Assembly: GCF_016807805.1 (NCBI RefSeq) | Contig: NZ_CP063362.1 | Span: forward strand, 62,001 to 126,000 | Length of the DNA stretch: 64,000 nt | Origin: Xanthobacter dioxanivorans | GTDB lineage: Bacteria; Pseudomonadota; Alphaproteobacteria; Rhizobiales; Xanthobacteraceae | Direction of reading: 5' to 3' | In this document: in pieces, positions 9,326-18,291 of the stretch | Layout: each line of letters opens with the position of its first letter | Position numbering within the stretch: position 1 is the stretch's first letter | Notes under the pieces: model-generated | The model's input: only the letters and a program-made list of their open reading frames with translations | Databases searched by the model: none | Told to the model about the DNA's origin: nothing | Made by a program: the position numbers and the translations under genes

Positions 9326-9364
9326 CGCCGAGACGCTTCGACCCAATTCCCATACGGAGGCATC

Positions 9365-9754
9365 ATGCCCACGGACGCCGACATCTTCAGCCTTATCCGC
9401 GACCTTGAGGAGCGGCGCTACGCCGCCATGCTCGACGCCGACATCCCGACCCTCGACGCCCTGCTCGCCGACCAGTTGGTCTACACCCACTCCAACGCCA
9501 CGGTCGACAGCAAGGCGAGCTACCTCGCCAAGGTCGCGGACAAGTATTTCGACTATCTGGAGATCACCCATCCCGAGGAGCAGATCATCCGCCACGGCTC
9601 GACGGTCCTCGTGATCGGCCGGATGACAGCGCGGGTCCTCATGGAGGGCAAGACCGAGCGGCGCCTCAACAACCGGACCCTCACCGTGTGGATCGCGGAG
9701 GGCGACGCCTGGCGTGTGGCCGCCTTTCAACCGACGCCCATCCCCGATAGCTGA
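9365..9754 (+). CDS. NTF2-like (DUF4440-type) small protein
   Basis: 129 residues, cytoplasmic, one NTF2-like alpha+beta cone: helix FSLIRDLEERRYAAMLDADIPTLDALL, then LVYTHSNATVDSKASYLAKV and the sheet LNNRTLTVWIAEGDAWRVAAFQPTP. Family members range from isomerases or dehydratases to stress proteins, so the function is open. It follows the SDR gene by 39 bases (CGGAGG in front of ATG), so it likely belongs to the GntR-controlled operon and may act on the pathway's cyclic or keto intermediate. Confidence 0.75.
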   Translation: MPTDADIFSLIRDLEERRYAAMLDADIPTLDALLADQLVYTHSNATVDSKASYLAKVADKYFDYLEITHPEEQIIRHGSTVLVIGRMTARVLMEGKTERRLNNRTLTVWIAEGDAWRVAAFQPTPIPDS

Positions 9755-9969
9755 GGCCCTCCGGCACGGCCCGTTCGCCACACCCCGCAAGATGATGTAG
9801 ACCGCTCCATCTTTCCGGTTGCGCGGGGAATGATCCTCTGTACTGGTGAAGCCCGTCGAAATACTGAGCGGCCGCGCCGTCCACGGAGCGCGACGGAAGC
9901 GGCAGCCGCCGCGTCGGCGGGCCGGGTCCTCGGCCGCAGCTTCACATCCAGCCGAGAGCCCCGGAGACC

Positions 9970-11193
9970 ATGAGCGACCGCGACCCCGTCATCTGCGAAC
10001 CTGTGCGCACCGCCGTCGGCCGCTACGGCGGCATGTTCAAGGAGGTGCCGGCCGCGCGGCTCGGGCGACAGGTGATCGAAGCGCTGGTCGCCCGCACCGG
10101 CATCGACCCGGCACGCATCGACGACGTGCTCTTCGGCCAGTGCTACCCCAACGGCGAGGCTCCGGCCATCGGCCGCGTCGTGGCGCTCGATGCCGGCCTT
10201 CCCGTCACCGTGCCCGGCCTGCAGATCGACCGGCGCTGCGGTTCCGGCCTCCAGGCCGTGCTGGACGCGGCGATGCGGGTGAAGACGGGCGTGTGCGACG
10301 TGGTGATCGCCGGCGGCGTCGAGAGCATGAGCCGGGCCGAATATTATTCCGAGGACGTCCGCTGGGGCGCCAACGGGCGGCCGACCACGCTCCACGACCG
10401 GCTCGGCCGCGGACGCGTCACGGCGGGCGGCGAGCGCTATCCTGTGCCGGGCGGCATGCTGGAGACGGCGGAAAACCTCCGTCGCGCCTACGGCATCGGC
10501 CGGGAGGAGCAGGACGAGCTCGCCGTCATGTCCCACCAGCGAGCGGTGGCGGCCATCGAGGACGGCCGCTTCGCCCAGGAGATCGTGCCGGTCGAAGTGC
10601 CGGGCAAGCGCGGCAAGCCTCCCCTCGCGATCACCCGCGACGAGCACCCGCGCGCCGACACGAGCACGGCGACGCTCGCCGCCCTGCGGCCCATCATGCA
10701 GGCGCAGGATGCCGACGCCACCGTCACCCCCGGCAATGCGAGCGGCCAGAACGACGGCGCCGCCGCCTGCCTGGTGACGACGCGGGAAACGGCCGAGGCG
10801 CTCGGCCTCCGGCCGCTCGCCCGACTGGTCGGATGGGCGGCGGCGGGCGTCGCCCCGAAGATCATGGGAATAGGCCCGGTGCCAGCGACCGAAAAGGTGA
10901 TGGCCCGGACCGGGCTGTCGCTGAAGGACATGGACCTGATCGAGCTCAACGAGGCGTTCGCGGCGCAGGTGCTGGCCTGCACCCGCGAATGGCGGTTCGG
11001 CAAGGCCGATTTCGAGCGGTTGAACGTCAACGGCTCCGGCATCTCGCTGGGCCATCCCGTGGGGGCGACCGGCGTGCGCATCCTCGCCACGCTGCTGCGG
11101 GAGATGGAGCGCCGTGGCAGCCGCTATGGCCTGGAGACCATGTGCATCGGCGGCGGCCAGGGCCTCGCCGCGATCTTCGAACGTATCGGGTGA
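9970..11193 (+). CDS. Acetyl-CoA C-acyltransferase (thiolase)
   Basis: 407 residues, degradative or biosynthetic thiolase. The acylated Cys is C90 in DRRCGSGLQA. NEAFA, HPVGATG (His about 362) and the second Cys in CIGGGQG (about 392) complete the active site. It would cleave a 3-oxoacyl-CoA to acetyl-CoA and a shortened acyl-CoA. It starts 215 bases after the NTF2-like gene with GGAG 3 bases before ATG, and ends in a hairpin that faces the convergent operon. It is a clear paralogue of the thiolase at 23486 (shared RYGLETMCIGGGQG ending), so the two probably serve related chain lengths. Confidence 0.92.
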   Translation: MSDRDPVICEPVRTAVGRYGGMFKEVPAARLGRQVIEALVARTGIDPARIDDVLFGQCYPNGEAPAIGRVVALDAGLPVTVPGLQIDRRCGSGLQAVLDAAMRVKTGVCDVVIAGGVESMSRAEYYSEDVRWGANGRPTTLHDRLGRGRVTAGGERYPVPGGMLETAENLRRAYGIGREEQDELAVMSHQRAVAAIEDGRFAQEIVPVEVPGKRGKPPLAITRDEHPRADTSTATLAALRPIMQAQDADATVTPGNASGQNDGAAACLVTTRETAEALGLRPLARLVGWAAAGVAPKIMGIGPVPATEKVMARTGLSLKDMDLIELNEAFAAQVLACTREWRFGKADFERLNVNGSGISLGHPVGATGVRILATLLREMERRGSRYGLETMCIGGGQGLAAIFERIG

Positions 11194-11198
11194 GACCG

Positions 11199-11225
11199 GG
11201 CCGGGGCCGCCATGGCGCCCCGGCC
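11199..11225. terminator. Hairpin between convergent genes
   Basis: GGCCGGGGC (11199-11207) pairs perfectly with GCCCCGGCC (11217-11225). It begins 6 bases after the thiolase stop and separates it from the convergent hydrolase gene. Only a weak T-rich stretch follows, so efficiency is uncertain. Confidence 0.55.
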
Positions 11226-11279
11226 GTCTTCCGTCGCAGCGCCCGCCCCCTCGCGGCGCCGGCGCCTTTCAGCTCGCGA

Positions 11280-12125
11280 TCAGGGCTTCAGCGTCCGCGC
11301 CCAGCCGGCGATCGCCGCGACCACGGCGGCGGGCTGCTCGGGAATGAGGGCGTGACTGGCGTTGTCCACGGTGGCGATGGTCACCCGGTCGCCGAATTCC
11401 GCCTTGATGTCATTGGCGGTGGAGCGCGGCCGGAAGGGGTCCTGCAGCGCCTGCAGGTCGAGCAGGGGCGCCGAGCCGCCGGACCACCATTCCTCCTCCT
11501 TCGGCGCCGCGATGATGGGCCGCTGGTAGGCCGCCATCTTGGGGTGCCACCCCGCGAGCCACACCGAGGCATCGTTGCCAGGCGCGAAAAAGGCGACCTT
11601 CAGCGCCGCGACGCGCTGCGCATCGGGCAGGGTGACGTTGCCGGCGTCGCGCAGGGACACCAGCAATTCCTTCGGGTAGTTCTTGGCCGCAGCCGCCACG
11701 ATGACCACGCCGCGCACGAGGCTCGGATGATCCACCGCGGTCATGCGCGCGACCCAATTGCCGAAGGCGTGCCCGACCACGATGGCCCGCCCGTCCCGCG
11801 CATTCTCGATGGTGAAGGCGACGTCGTTGGCAAGATCGTGCAGGGTGATGCCCTCGGTGGGGCCGGTGCTGGCGCCGGCTCCGCGCGGCTGGGGCCGCAG
11901 CACGCGGAACCCGGCCTTGGCAAGCCCCTCCGCCACCGCGTCGTAATCCTCGGAATCCCGGGCGGACGACGGCAGCAGCACCATCAGGGGGCCCCTGCCC
12001 TCATCGATGACGTCGATAGCCACGTCACCGCGCTTGATGGTGTAGCGCGTGCGGGCCTCCCCGGCCTGCGCCACGCAGGTCCAGCCGATGGCGAAGGCCA
12101 TCGCCGCGAGCAGAATCCTCATCAC
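11280..12125 (-). CDS. Exported alpha/beta-hydrolase-fold protein lacking the nucleophile serine
   Basis: 281 residues. A signal peptide (MMRILLAAMAFAIGWTCVAQAG) predicts periplasmic location. The fold is clear: LMVLLPSSARDSEDYD, VLRPQPRGAGAS and the nucleophile elbow VVGHAFGNWVAR. In the elbow (G118-H-A-F-G122) the usual Ser is Ala120, while the His (H258 in VDNASHALIPEQ) and an Asp in the ALQDPFRP segment remain. A Ser-dependent esterase reaction is therefore not expected; non-hydrolytic C-C or C-O chemistry or ligand binding are options. It is the last gene of the long minus-strand run, 47 bases after the MBL gene. Confidence 0.85.
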   Translation of the reverse strand: MMRILLAAMAFAIGWTCVAQAGEARTRYTIKRGDVAIDVIDEGRGPLMVLLPSSARDSEDYDAVAEGLAKAGFRVLRPQPRGAGASTGPTEGITLHDLANDVAFTIENARDGRAIVVGHAFGNWVARMTAVDHPSLVRGVVIVAAAAKNYPKELLVSLRDAGNVTLPDAQRVAALKVAFFAPGNDASVWLAGWHPKMAAYQRPIIAAPKEEEWWSGGSAPLLDLQALQDPFRPRSTANDIKAEFGDRVTIATVDNASHALIPEQPAAVVAAIAGWARTLKP

Positions 12126-12172
12126 TTTTCCTCCCTATATTGATTGTTCTGCGCCTTGTCCCCGGCCCGGGC

Positions 12173-13057
12173 TCACCACACGGCGGGCTCGAAGGCATAG
12201 CCCTCGCCCTGGCGGCGGATGTAGCCGCAGTGGGGCGCGCCGAAATGCATGGGCATGATGAGGGTGCCGCGCTCGGCCTCCCGCGCCAGCAGCGCCGCGC
12301 GGGTATGCCGCGCCACGTCCGGCAGAGCGCAATAGGTGGTGTTGAGGGTGGGATCGGCGATCTGCGCGGGACTGTGCATCACGTCGCCGCTGAACAGGGC
12401 CTCCTCCCCGCGGGATCGGATGCGGTAGGTCTGGTGGCCCACCGAATGGCCCGGTGCCGCCTCGATGGCGAGCAGGCCGGCAATATCCCCGTGATCGGGA
12501 ATGAAGTCGGCGAGCCCCGCCTCCACGATGGGGCGGACGCTGTCGTCGAAGGCGGCGTCGATGATGGGATCGGGGGACTTCGCCAGCGCCTCCACATAGT
12601 GGTCGTATTCGAGCTTCGGCATCAGGTAGCGGGCATTGGGAAAGGTGGGCACCCAGCGCCCGTCGGCGGATGGCACCGTGTTCCAGCCCACATGGTCGCT
12701 GTGCAGATGGGTATGCACCACATGGGTCACCTTGTCGGGCGCCGCTCCCGCCGCTTCCAGCCACGGCAGCACGAGGCCATTGAGCTGGTGCATCCGCGCG
12801 GCCACGCGCGGCTTGCGGTTGCCCACGCCGGTGTCGACGATGATGACGTTGCCCCCCGCATGCACGATCCACAGCTGGATGGTGACGATGAGCCGGTTCA
12901 TCTCCGGCACGTAATGGTGCGGGGCGAGCCAGCTCGCATTGTCCTTGAGCAGGCTCGGCGCCATGTCCGGAAACAGGAAGGCCGGATCATGGGTGGGCGC
13001 AGCGTATTCGAGAAGGCGGGTGACGCGGACTTCCCCCACCATGCGCGATTGAATCAT
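12173..13057 (-). CDS. MBL-fold metallo-hydrolase
   Basis: 294 residues, no signal peptide. The zinc-binding signature HTHLHSDH lies at 115-122, followed by His in APGHSVGHQ, Asp in LFSGDVMHSP and a terminal His in MPMHFGAPHCG, so both metal sites look intact. The layout (IIVDTGVGN, then HxHxDH) fits lactonase or thioester-hydrolase-like MBL enzymes related to AHL lactonases. In this operon a lactone- or CoA-thioester-hydrolysing role is plausible. The gene is spaced 51 bases after the GST gene. Confidence 0.88.
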   Translation of the reverse strand: MIQSRMVGEVRVTRLLEYAAPTHDPAFLFPDMAPSLLKDNASWLAPHHYVPEMNRLIVTIQLWIVHAGGNVIIVDTGVGNRKPRVAARMHQLNGLVLPWLEAAGAAPDKVTHVVHTHLHSDHVGWNTVPSADGRWVPTFPNARYLMPKLEYDHYVEALAKSPDPIIDAAFDDSVRPIVEAGLADFIPDHGDIAGLLAIEAAPGHSVGHQTYRIRSRGEEALFSGDVMHSPAQIADPTLNTTYCALPDVARHTRAALLAREAERGTLIMPMHFGAPHCGYIRRQGEGYAFEPAVW

Positions 13058-13108
13058 GGAATCCTCGACGGGTTTCGGCGTGCGAACGGGTGGACGGAGG
13101 CGGCAGGG

Positions 13109-13726
13109 TCAAGAATCGTCCACCACCGGATTGGCCTTCACCGAGGGCCGCTCCAGGAATTCCGCGTGCCAGGCCGCAAGGGCCGGTCGGCCTTCGCGCC
13201 ATTCGAGGAAGGGGAAGCGGAAATCAAGATAGCCGAGCGCCGTGCCGATGGTCAGATGACCGATGTCGAACGGCCGGTCGGCGAGCAGCCCGGCGTCGGT
13301 TTCCAGGCGCGCCAGCACCCGCTCCACCTTGCGCGCGTTGGCGGTGACGAGATCGTCCGACTGCATGCCCTCGCCGCGCAGGCGCTCGATGAGCCACAAC
13401 AGGCCGAGATCCATCAGCCCGTCGCCCAATGCCTCGTTCCTGAGCGCGACGAGCCGCCCCGGCCATTCGGCCGGGAACAGGCGCGCCTTGTCGTGCAGCG
13501 TGTCGAGATATTCGCAGATGACGTGGGAATCGTAGACCACCGTACCGTCATCGAGGACCAGAGTGGGCAGCTTGCTCAGGGGGTTGTCGTCCATGAGCTC
13601 CTCGTGCGCCTTGAACGGCGAGGCCACCGTGCGCACGCAGGTGACCCGATCCTGAAGGCCCATTTCGTGGATGGCGATCATCGCCTTGCGCACGAACGGG
13701 GAGCGGGGGGACCAGTGCATCTTCAT
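13109..13726 (-). CDS. Glutathione S-transferase family protein
   Basis: 205 residues. The N-terminal thioredoxin-like domain begins MKMHWSPRSPFVRKAMIAIHEMG with Ser residues at the usual catalytic position, and has the cis-Pro segment KLPTLVLDDG and the glutathione gamma-glutamyl contact YDSHVICEYLD. The C-terminal helical domain ends with FDIGHLTIGTALGYLDF. In catabolic operons GSTs often act as isomerases (maleyl type), C-S lyases or detoxifiers. It sits between two hydrolase genes in the long minus-strand run. Confidence 0.88.
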   Translation of the reverse strand: MKMHWSPRSPFVRKAMIAIHEMGLQDRVTCVRTVASPFKAHEELMDDNPLSKLPTLVLDDGTVVYDSHVICEYLDTLHDKARLFPAEWPGRLVALRNEALGDGLMDLGLLWLIERLRGEGMQSDDLVTANARKVERVLARLETDAGLLADRPFDIGHLTIGTALGYLDFRFPFLEWREGRPALAAWHAEFLERPSVKANPVVDDS

Positions 13727-13756
13727 GGGAATGGGCTTTCGGTTTCGGCGGCGCCC

Positions 13757-14539
13757 TCAGGCGGCGCGCCAGAAGGCATCAAGCTGCTGCGCCACCAGAT
13801 CCGGGGACTGATGGGCCATCACATGCCCGCTCGGCACCACCTCGAAGCGGGCGCGGGCGATGGCGGCCGCGGCGCCGGCGACGATCCCCGGCGGCCGCAG
13901 CGGATCGTGCGCGCCGGCGAGCAGCAGCGCCGGGCAGCGCACGGCGGCGAGGGCGGGGCCGGAGTCCAGCGCCGCCAGCATGCGGTAGGTGGCCGCGTAG
14001 CTCGAAGGATCGTTGCCGAGCCAGCGCGCGCGATAGGTGGCGAAGCGGCCGTCGTCCCGGAGCACCTTTGGATAGGTGAGCGCCAGTTCGCCGTCCGCGA
14101 TGGAAGCCATGCCACCCGCCTCCAGCGCGTCGGCCCGTGCGCGCACCGCGTCGCGCCGCTCGGGCGCGATGCCCAGCGCCGGCCCCATGAGGGCGAGGCG
14201 CCGCACCCGCTCCGGATGCCGTGCCGCGACATGGAGCGCCACCGCGCCGCCCACCGCCATGCCGCACAGGTCGGCCGGCTCGATGATGGAAAGCGCGTCG
14301 AGCAGCGCGACGAGGTCGCACACCAGTTCGTCCATGATGCCGGCGCCACGCAGCTTGGAGGCGTCGCCAAAGCCACGCATGTCGTAGCGCAGCACGGTGC
14401 GGCCCTTGGCCACCAACGGCAGGAGCGGCGCCCAGCTCTCCAGGGCACCGCCCATCTCGTGGATCAGCACGAGCGGGACCGGCCCGTCGCTGTCGACGGC
14501 GTAACGGGTGCCGCCGCCGTTGGCCTCGATCCAGTTCAT
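13757..14539 (-). CDS. Alpha/beta-hydrolase-fold protein lacking the nucleophile serine
   Basis: 260 residues, cytoplasmic, close in layout to 3-oxoadipate enol-lactonase-type hydrolases: LVLIHEMGGALESW (oxyanion region), VLRYDMRGFGDAS, elbow LCGMAVGGAVALH, acid region LLAGAHDPLRPP and His239 in PSGHVMAHQ. The nucleophile position (G93-M-A-V-G97) holds Ala95 instead of Ser, although the Asp and His are present. A normal serine-hydrolase mechanism should not work. Start ATG 14539 overlaps the stop of the upstream gene (ATGA), so the two are translationally coupled. It is the second Ser-less member in the same gene run. Confidence 0.87.
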   Translation of the reverse strand: MNWIEANGGGTRYAVDSDGPVPLVLIHEMGGALESWAPLLPLVAKGRTVLRYDMRGFGDASKLRGAGIMDELVCDLVALLDALSIIEPADLCGMAVGGAVALHVAARHPERVRRLALMGPALGIAPERRDAVRARADALEAGGMASIADGELALTYPKVLRDDGRFATYRARWLGNDPSSYAATYRMLAALDSGPALAAVRCPALLLAGAHDPLRPPGIVAGAAAAIARARFEVVPSGHVMAHQSPDLVAQQLDAFWRAA

Positions 14540-15012
14540 GCCGCCCCCCGAGGGGCCGGTGCCCGCCCCGGGAAGGGCCGGCCCGCCCAGCCTTCGCTGA
14601 GGGGCGAGAGGAAATAGAAGGTGATCTTGCGGGAGGCGAAGCGCCAGCGCCCGTCCACGCGGTGCATCACGTCGTCGTAGTGCCCGGCGGAGACGAAGGA
14701 CACCCCGTCGGTGACGGAGAGATATTCCATGGAGATGCGCCCCGTGGCGACGTCTCCGTCCAGATCGACCGTGCCGTTGGTGCAGAAGTGCCAGAAATCC
14801 TCCGCGAGCTTCGGCACCCGCTCGCTGAAGAAGGCGTGAAGGGCGTCGTGGCCGCACACCGCCTCCAGTCCCTCGAACACGCCGTCGGGCGTGAACAGCG
14901 CGATGAACTCGTCCCATCTGCGCGTATCGAGCAGATGACAATAGTGGGCCCGAAGCTGGGCGATCTCCAGCTGGTCCTCGACCAGCTTCAGGCGGTCCTC
15001 GATGGTCTTCAA
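14536..15012 (-). CDS. SnoaL-like / NTF2-like protein (SnoaL_4 type)
   Basis: 158 residues with one cone-shaped SnoaL-like domain: helix QLRAHYCHLLDTRRWDEFIALFTPDGVFEG, the conserved GHDALHAFF segment, then HFCTNGTVDLDGDVATGRIS and GHYDDVMHRVDGRWRFASRKI. The His and Asp residues in these blocks form the usual pocket. The family includes cyclases, dehydratases and small subunits of aromatic-ring enzymes. It overlaps the downstream hydrolase by 4 bases and follows the importer ATPase by 42 bases, so it shares their transcript. Confidence 0.8.
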   Translation of the reverse strand: MKTIEDRLKLVEDQLEIAQLRAHYCHLLDTRRWDEFIALFTPDGVFEGLEAVCGHDALHAFFSERVPKLAEDFWHFCTNGTVDLDGDVATGRISMEYLSVTDGVSFVSAGHYDDVMHRVDGRWRFASRKITFYFLSPLSEGWAGRPFPGRAPAPRGAA

Positions 15013-15054
15013 TGCATCCCTCCCCAGGGATTATTCTCAAGTCTTGGCGTCAGA

Positions 15055-15794
15055 TCAGAAAAGCGTGAGCAGCTTGGCGTGATCGGCAAGGTCGGCCGGC
15101 TTGCCCTCATAGATGGTGACGCCCGACTTCATGGCCACCACCCGATCGGAGACGGCGAAGGCCTCGCCCACATTCTGCTCCACCAGCAGGATGGACATGC
15201 CCCGGCGCTGCTGGATGGCGCGGATGGGGGTGAGCAGATCCTGGAACAGCTTGGGGGCGAGCCCGATGGACGGCTCATCCAGGAGGAGGATGCTCGGGCG
15301 CGACAGGAGCGCCCGGCCGATGGACACCATCTGCTGCTGCCCGCCCGAGAGCTGGCCGGCGCGCTTGGTCCAGAAGTCCCTCAGCTTCGGCAGGAGCTCC
15401 AGCACCTCGTCGATACGGGCACGGCCCTCGCCGGCGTCCAGGCTCGCCGACCAGAGCGCGAGGGTGAATATCTCCTTCACCGTGAGGCCGGGGAACACGC
15501 CCCGCCCTTCCGGCACATAGGCGACACCGTCCCGCGCCATCAGGCTCGGATGGGGCTTCAGCGCCCGGCTGCGCAACCGGACCTCGCCCGCATCCGCCGG
15601 ATGCAGGCCGAACAGGATCTTGAGCAGGGTGGACTTGCCGGCGCCATTGTGCCCGATGAGGCAAAGGACCTCCCCGTCCGCGAGGTCGAGATCGATGCCG
15701 GCCAGCACCTCGCGTCCGGCATAGGAAGCCCGTAGCCCGCGCACCGCCATGGCCGGCGCAGGGGTCGCGGTGGAGGGGATGGAGACGCTCATGT

Positions 15795-15798
<4 letters not shown>
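15055..15798 (-). CDS. LIV-type ABC transporter ATP-binding protein (LivF type), second importer
   Basis: 247 residues. Walker A GHNGAGKST, signature LSGGQQQMVSIGRAL and DEPSIGLAP are all in LivF form, and VEQNVGEAF is the typical H-loop region. ATG 15798 overlaps the stop of the preceding ATPase gene as ATGA, which decides the start. The 15-20 residue N-terminal extension (SVSIPSTATPAPAMAV) is longer than usual. It completes the second LIV cassette in the window, distinct from that at 1150-5724. Confidence 0.92.
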
Positions 15799-16547
<749 letters not shown>

Positions 16548-16548
16548 C

Positions 16549-17421
16549 TCACCCCCGCGACAGGCCCACGAGGCCGCTCGGCCGGAAGATCATGAGCAGC
16601 GTCATGAGCGCTCCGTAGATGAACTGCTGCACGGTGCCGATCTGCGTGGAGGGGATGAAGGGCAGGAAGGAGAGCGCCGCCGGCAGGCTGAGCAGGGCGA
16701 TGACACCCACGAGCGGGCCGGTCAGCGTGCCGGCGCCGCCGATGATCACCATGGCCATCAGCACCACCGACTGCTCGAGCGTGAAGCTCTCCACGTTCAC
16801 GAACGCCATGTGGAAGGCGAACAGGGCGCCGGCGATCCCGACGAAAAAGCAGCCGATGACCACCGCCAGCGTCTTCAGGGCCCGCACGTCCTTGCCGAAG
16901 GCCTCGGCAGCGCTCTCGCTGTCGCGCAGGGCCATCAGCGAGCGGCCGAAGCTGCCGCGCATGAGGGTGCGGACCGCCAGCAGCGTCAGCGCGAGGCAGG
17001 CGAGCGCCAGCACCAGGAACGCATCGGGCGAGGCGACGTCGAAGCCGAGGATCCGCGCCGGGGGGATGCCGACCAGACCGCCCACACCACCGGTGAAACC
17101 GTGCGCCTCGGCGAAGAGGGTGGACGCCATCATCTGCAAGCCGAGGGAGGCGGCGACGAAATACTCGCCGCGCACCCGCAGTGCCGGCAAGGCAAGGCAC
17201 AGGGAAAGGGCCGCCGCCGCCACCGCCGCGGCGAGCGCCGCCACCAGGAAATCGGCGCTGAACGTCAGCGCGACCTGGGCGGCCACATAGGCGCCGATGC
17301 CGAAGAACATGGCATGGGCGATGGAGAAGATGCCGGCATAGCCGATCAGCAGGTTGAGGCTGGTGGCGGCGATGCCGAAGATGGCGATGAGCGTCGCCAG
17401 ATTGACGAGATAGGCGATCAT
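16549..17421 (-). CDS. LIV-type ABC transporter permease (LivM type), second importer
   Basis: 290 residues, inner membrane. The block SLNLLIGYAGIFSIAHAMFFGIGAYV near the N-terminus and VIGCFFVGIAGALFAFHMAFVNVESFTLEQSVV are the LivM hallmarks. ATG 17421 overlaps the LivH stop as ATGA, so it is chosen over longer in-frame extensions. It pairs with the LivH-type permease upstream. Confidence 0.92.
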   Translation of the reverse strand: MIAYLVNLATLIAIFGIAATSLNLLIGYAGIFSIAHAMFFGIGAYVAAQVALTFSADFLVAALAAAVAAAALSLCLALPALRVRGEYFVAASLGLQMMASTLFAEAHGFTGGVGGLVGIPPARILGFDVASPDAFLVLALACLALTLLAVRTLMRGSFGRSLMALRDSESAAEAFGKDVRALKTLAVVIGCFFVGIAGALFAFHMAFVNVESFTLEQSVVLMAMVIIGGAGTLTGPLVGVIALLSLPAALSFLPFIPSTQIGTVQQFIYGALMTLLMIFRPSGLVGLSRG

Positions 17422-18287
17422 CGCGCGCCCGCCCTCCCCATGAGCCCGTTCGGGCGGAACAGGATGAAGCCGAACAGCATCACGAAGCTCGCGGCCTGGC
17501 TCCACTGGGTGTCCACCACGCTCACCACGAGATTCTCCACCAGGCCGAGCACCAGGCCCGCGAGCGCGGCACCACGGATGGAGCCGATGCCGCCGACCAC
17601 CGTGGCGGCGAGCGAAACCAGCATCACATGCGCCCCGTCCGCCGGCTGGATGCCGGTGGTGACCGTGGTGAGGATCGCACCCGGCACCGCGAGCGCCGAG
17701 CCGAGCACGAACGCCAGCGCCGAGAGGCGGCGCGCGGAAAGGCCGTAGGCCCGCAGCAGCTCGGGATTTTCCGAAAGCGCCCGCAGGCCGAGGCCGGCAT
17801 GGGTGCGTTCCAGGAACAGGGTGATCGCCGCGAACACCAGCAGGACCACCGCGAGCGCCACCCAGAATACGGGCGCGATATAGAGTCCCGGCAGCAGCTC
17901 CGTCGCCCGGGTGAGGGGCAGGGAGATGGTGGCGAAGCCGCCGCCGAAGAAGAACTGGATGAGCGCCTGCATGGCGATGCCGGCGCCGAAGGAGGCGACG
18001 AACACGGTGAAGAAGGAGCCCTCGTGCTTCTGGATCGGCCGGTAGACCAGCATGTCCATGAACAGCCCGAACGCCACCGCGACCGTTAGGGCGACCAGGC
18101 TCGCGATCGCCCAGTGGGCGCCCATCTGCATGGCTTCGAGGAAGGCGTAGCCGGCCAGGATGAAGGTGGCGCCATGGGCCACGTGGAAGACGCGGGTGGC
18201 GCCGAAAATCAGCGCGAAGCCCGCGGCGGTGAGGGCATACAGCATCCCGGTCTGGATGCCTGCCACCGCCAGCTGGGTCAGGAGCAT
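17418..18287 (-). CDS. LIV-type ABC transporter permease (LivH type), second importer
   Basis: 289 residues, inner membrane. It opens GIQTGMLYALTAAGFALIFGATRVFHVAHGATFIL, the LivH entry helix with the H-x-x-HG variant of the usual NxxQGE. ATVVGGIGSIRGAALAGLVLG near the end is the conserved loop. It starts 4 bases after the binding-protein stop and overlaps livM by 4 bases. Confidence 0.92.
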   Translation of the reverse strand: MLLTQLAVAGIQTGMLYALTAAGFALIFGATRVFHVAHGATFILAGYAFLEAMQMGAHWAIASLVALTVAVAFGLFMDMLVYRPIQKHEGSFFTVFVASFGAGIAMQALIQFFFGGGFATISLPLTRATELLPGLYIAPVFWVALAVVLLVFAAITLFLERTHAGLGLRALSENPELLRAYGLSARRLSALAFVLGSALAVPGAILTTVTTGIQPADGAHVMLVSLAATVVGGIGSIRGAALAGLVLGLVENLVVSVVDTQWSQAASFVMLFGFILFRPNGLMGRAGAR

Positions 18288-18291
18288 GGGG

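Noticed and set aside
13757..15040. One fused protein of SnoaL-like and hydrolase parts
   Set aside because: They are in different frames: the SnoaL-like gene stops at 14536 and the hydrolase starts at 14539 (ATGA overlap). The longer open frame only runs antiparallel in phase by chance.
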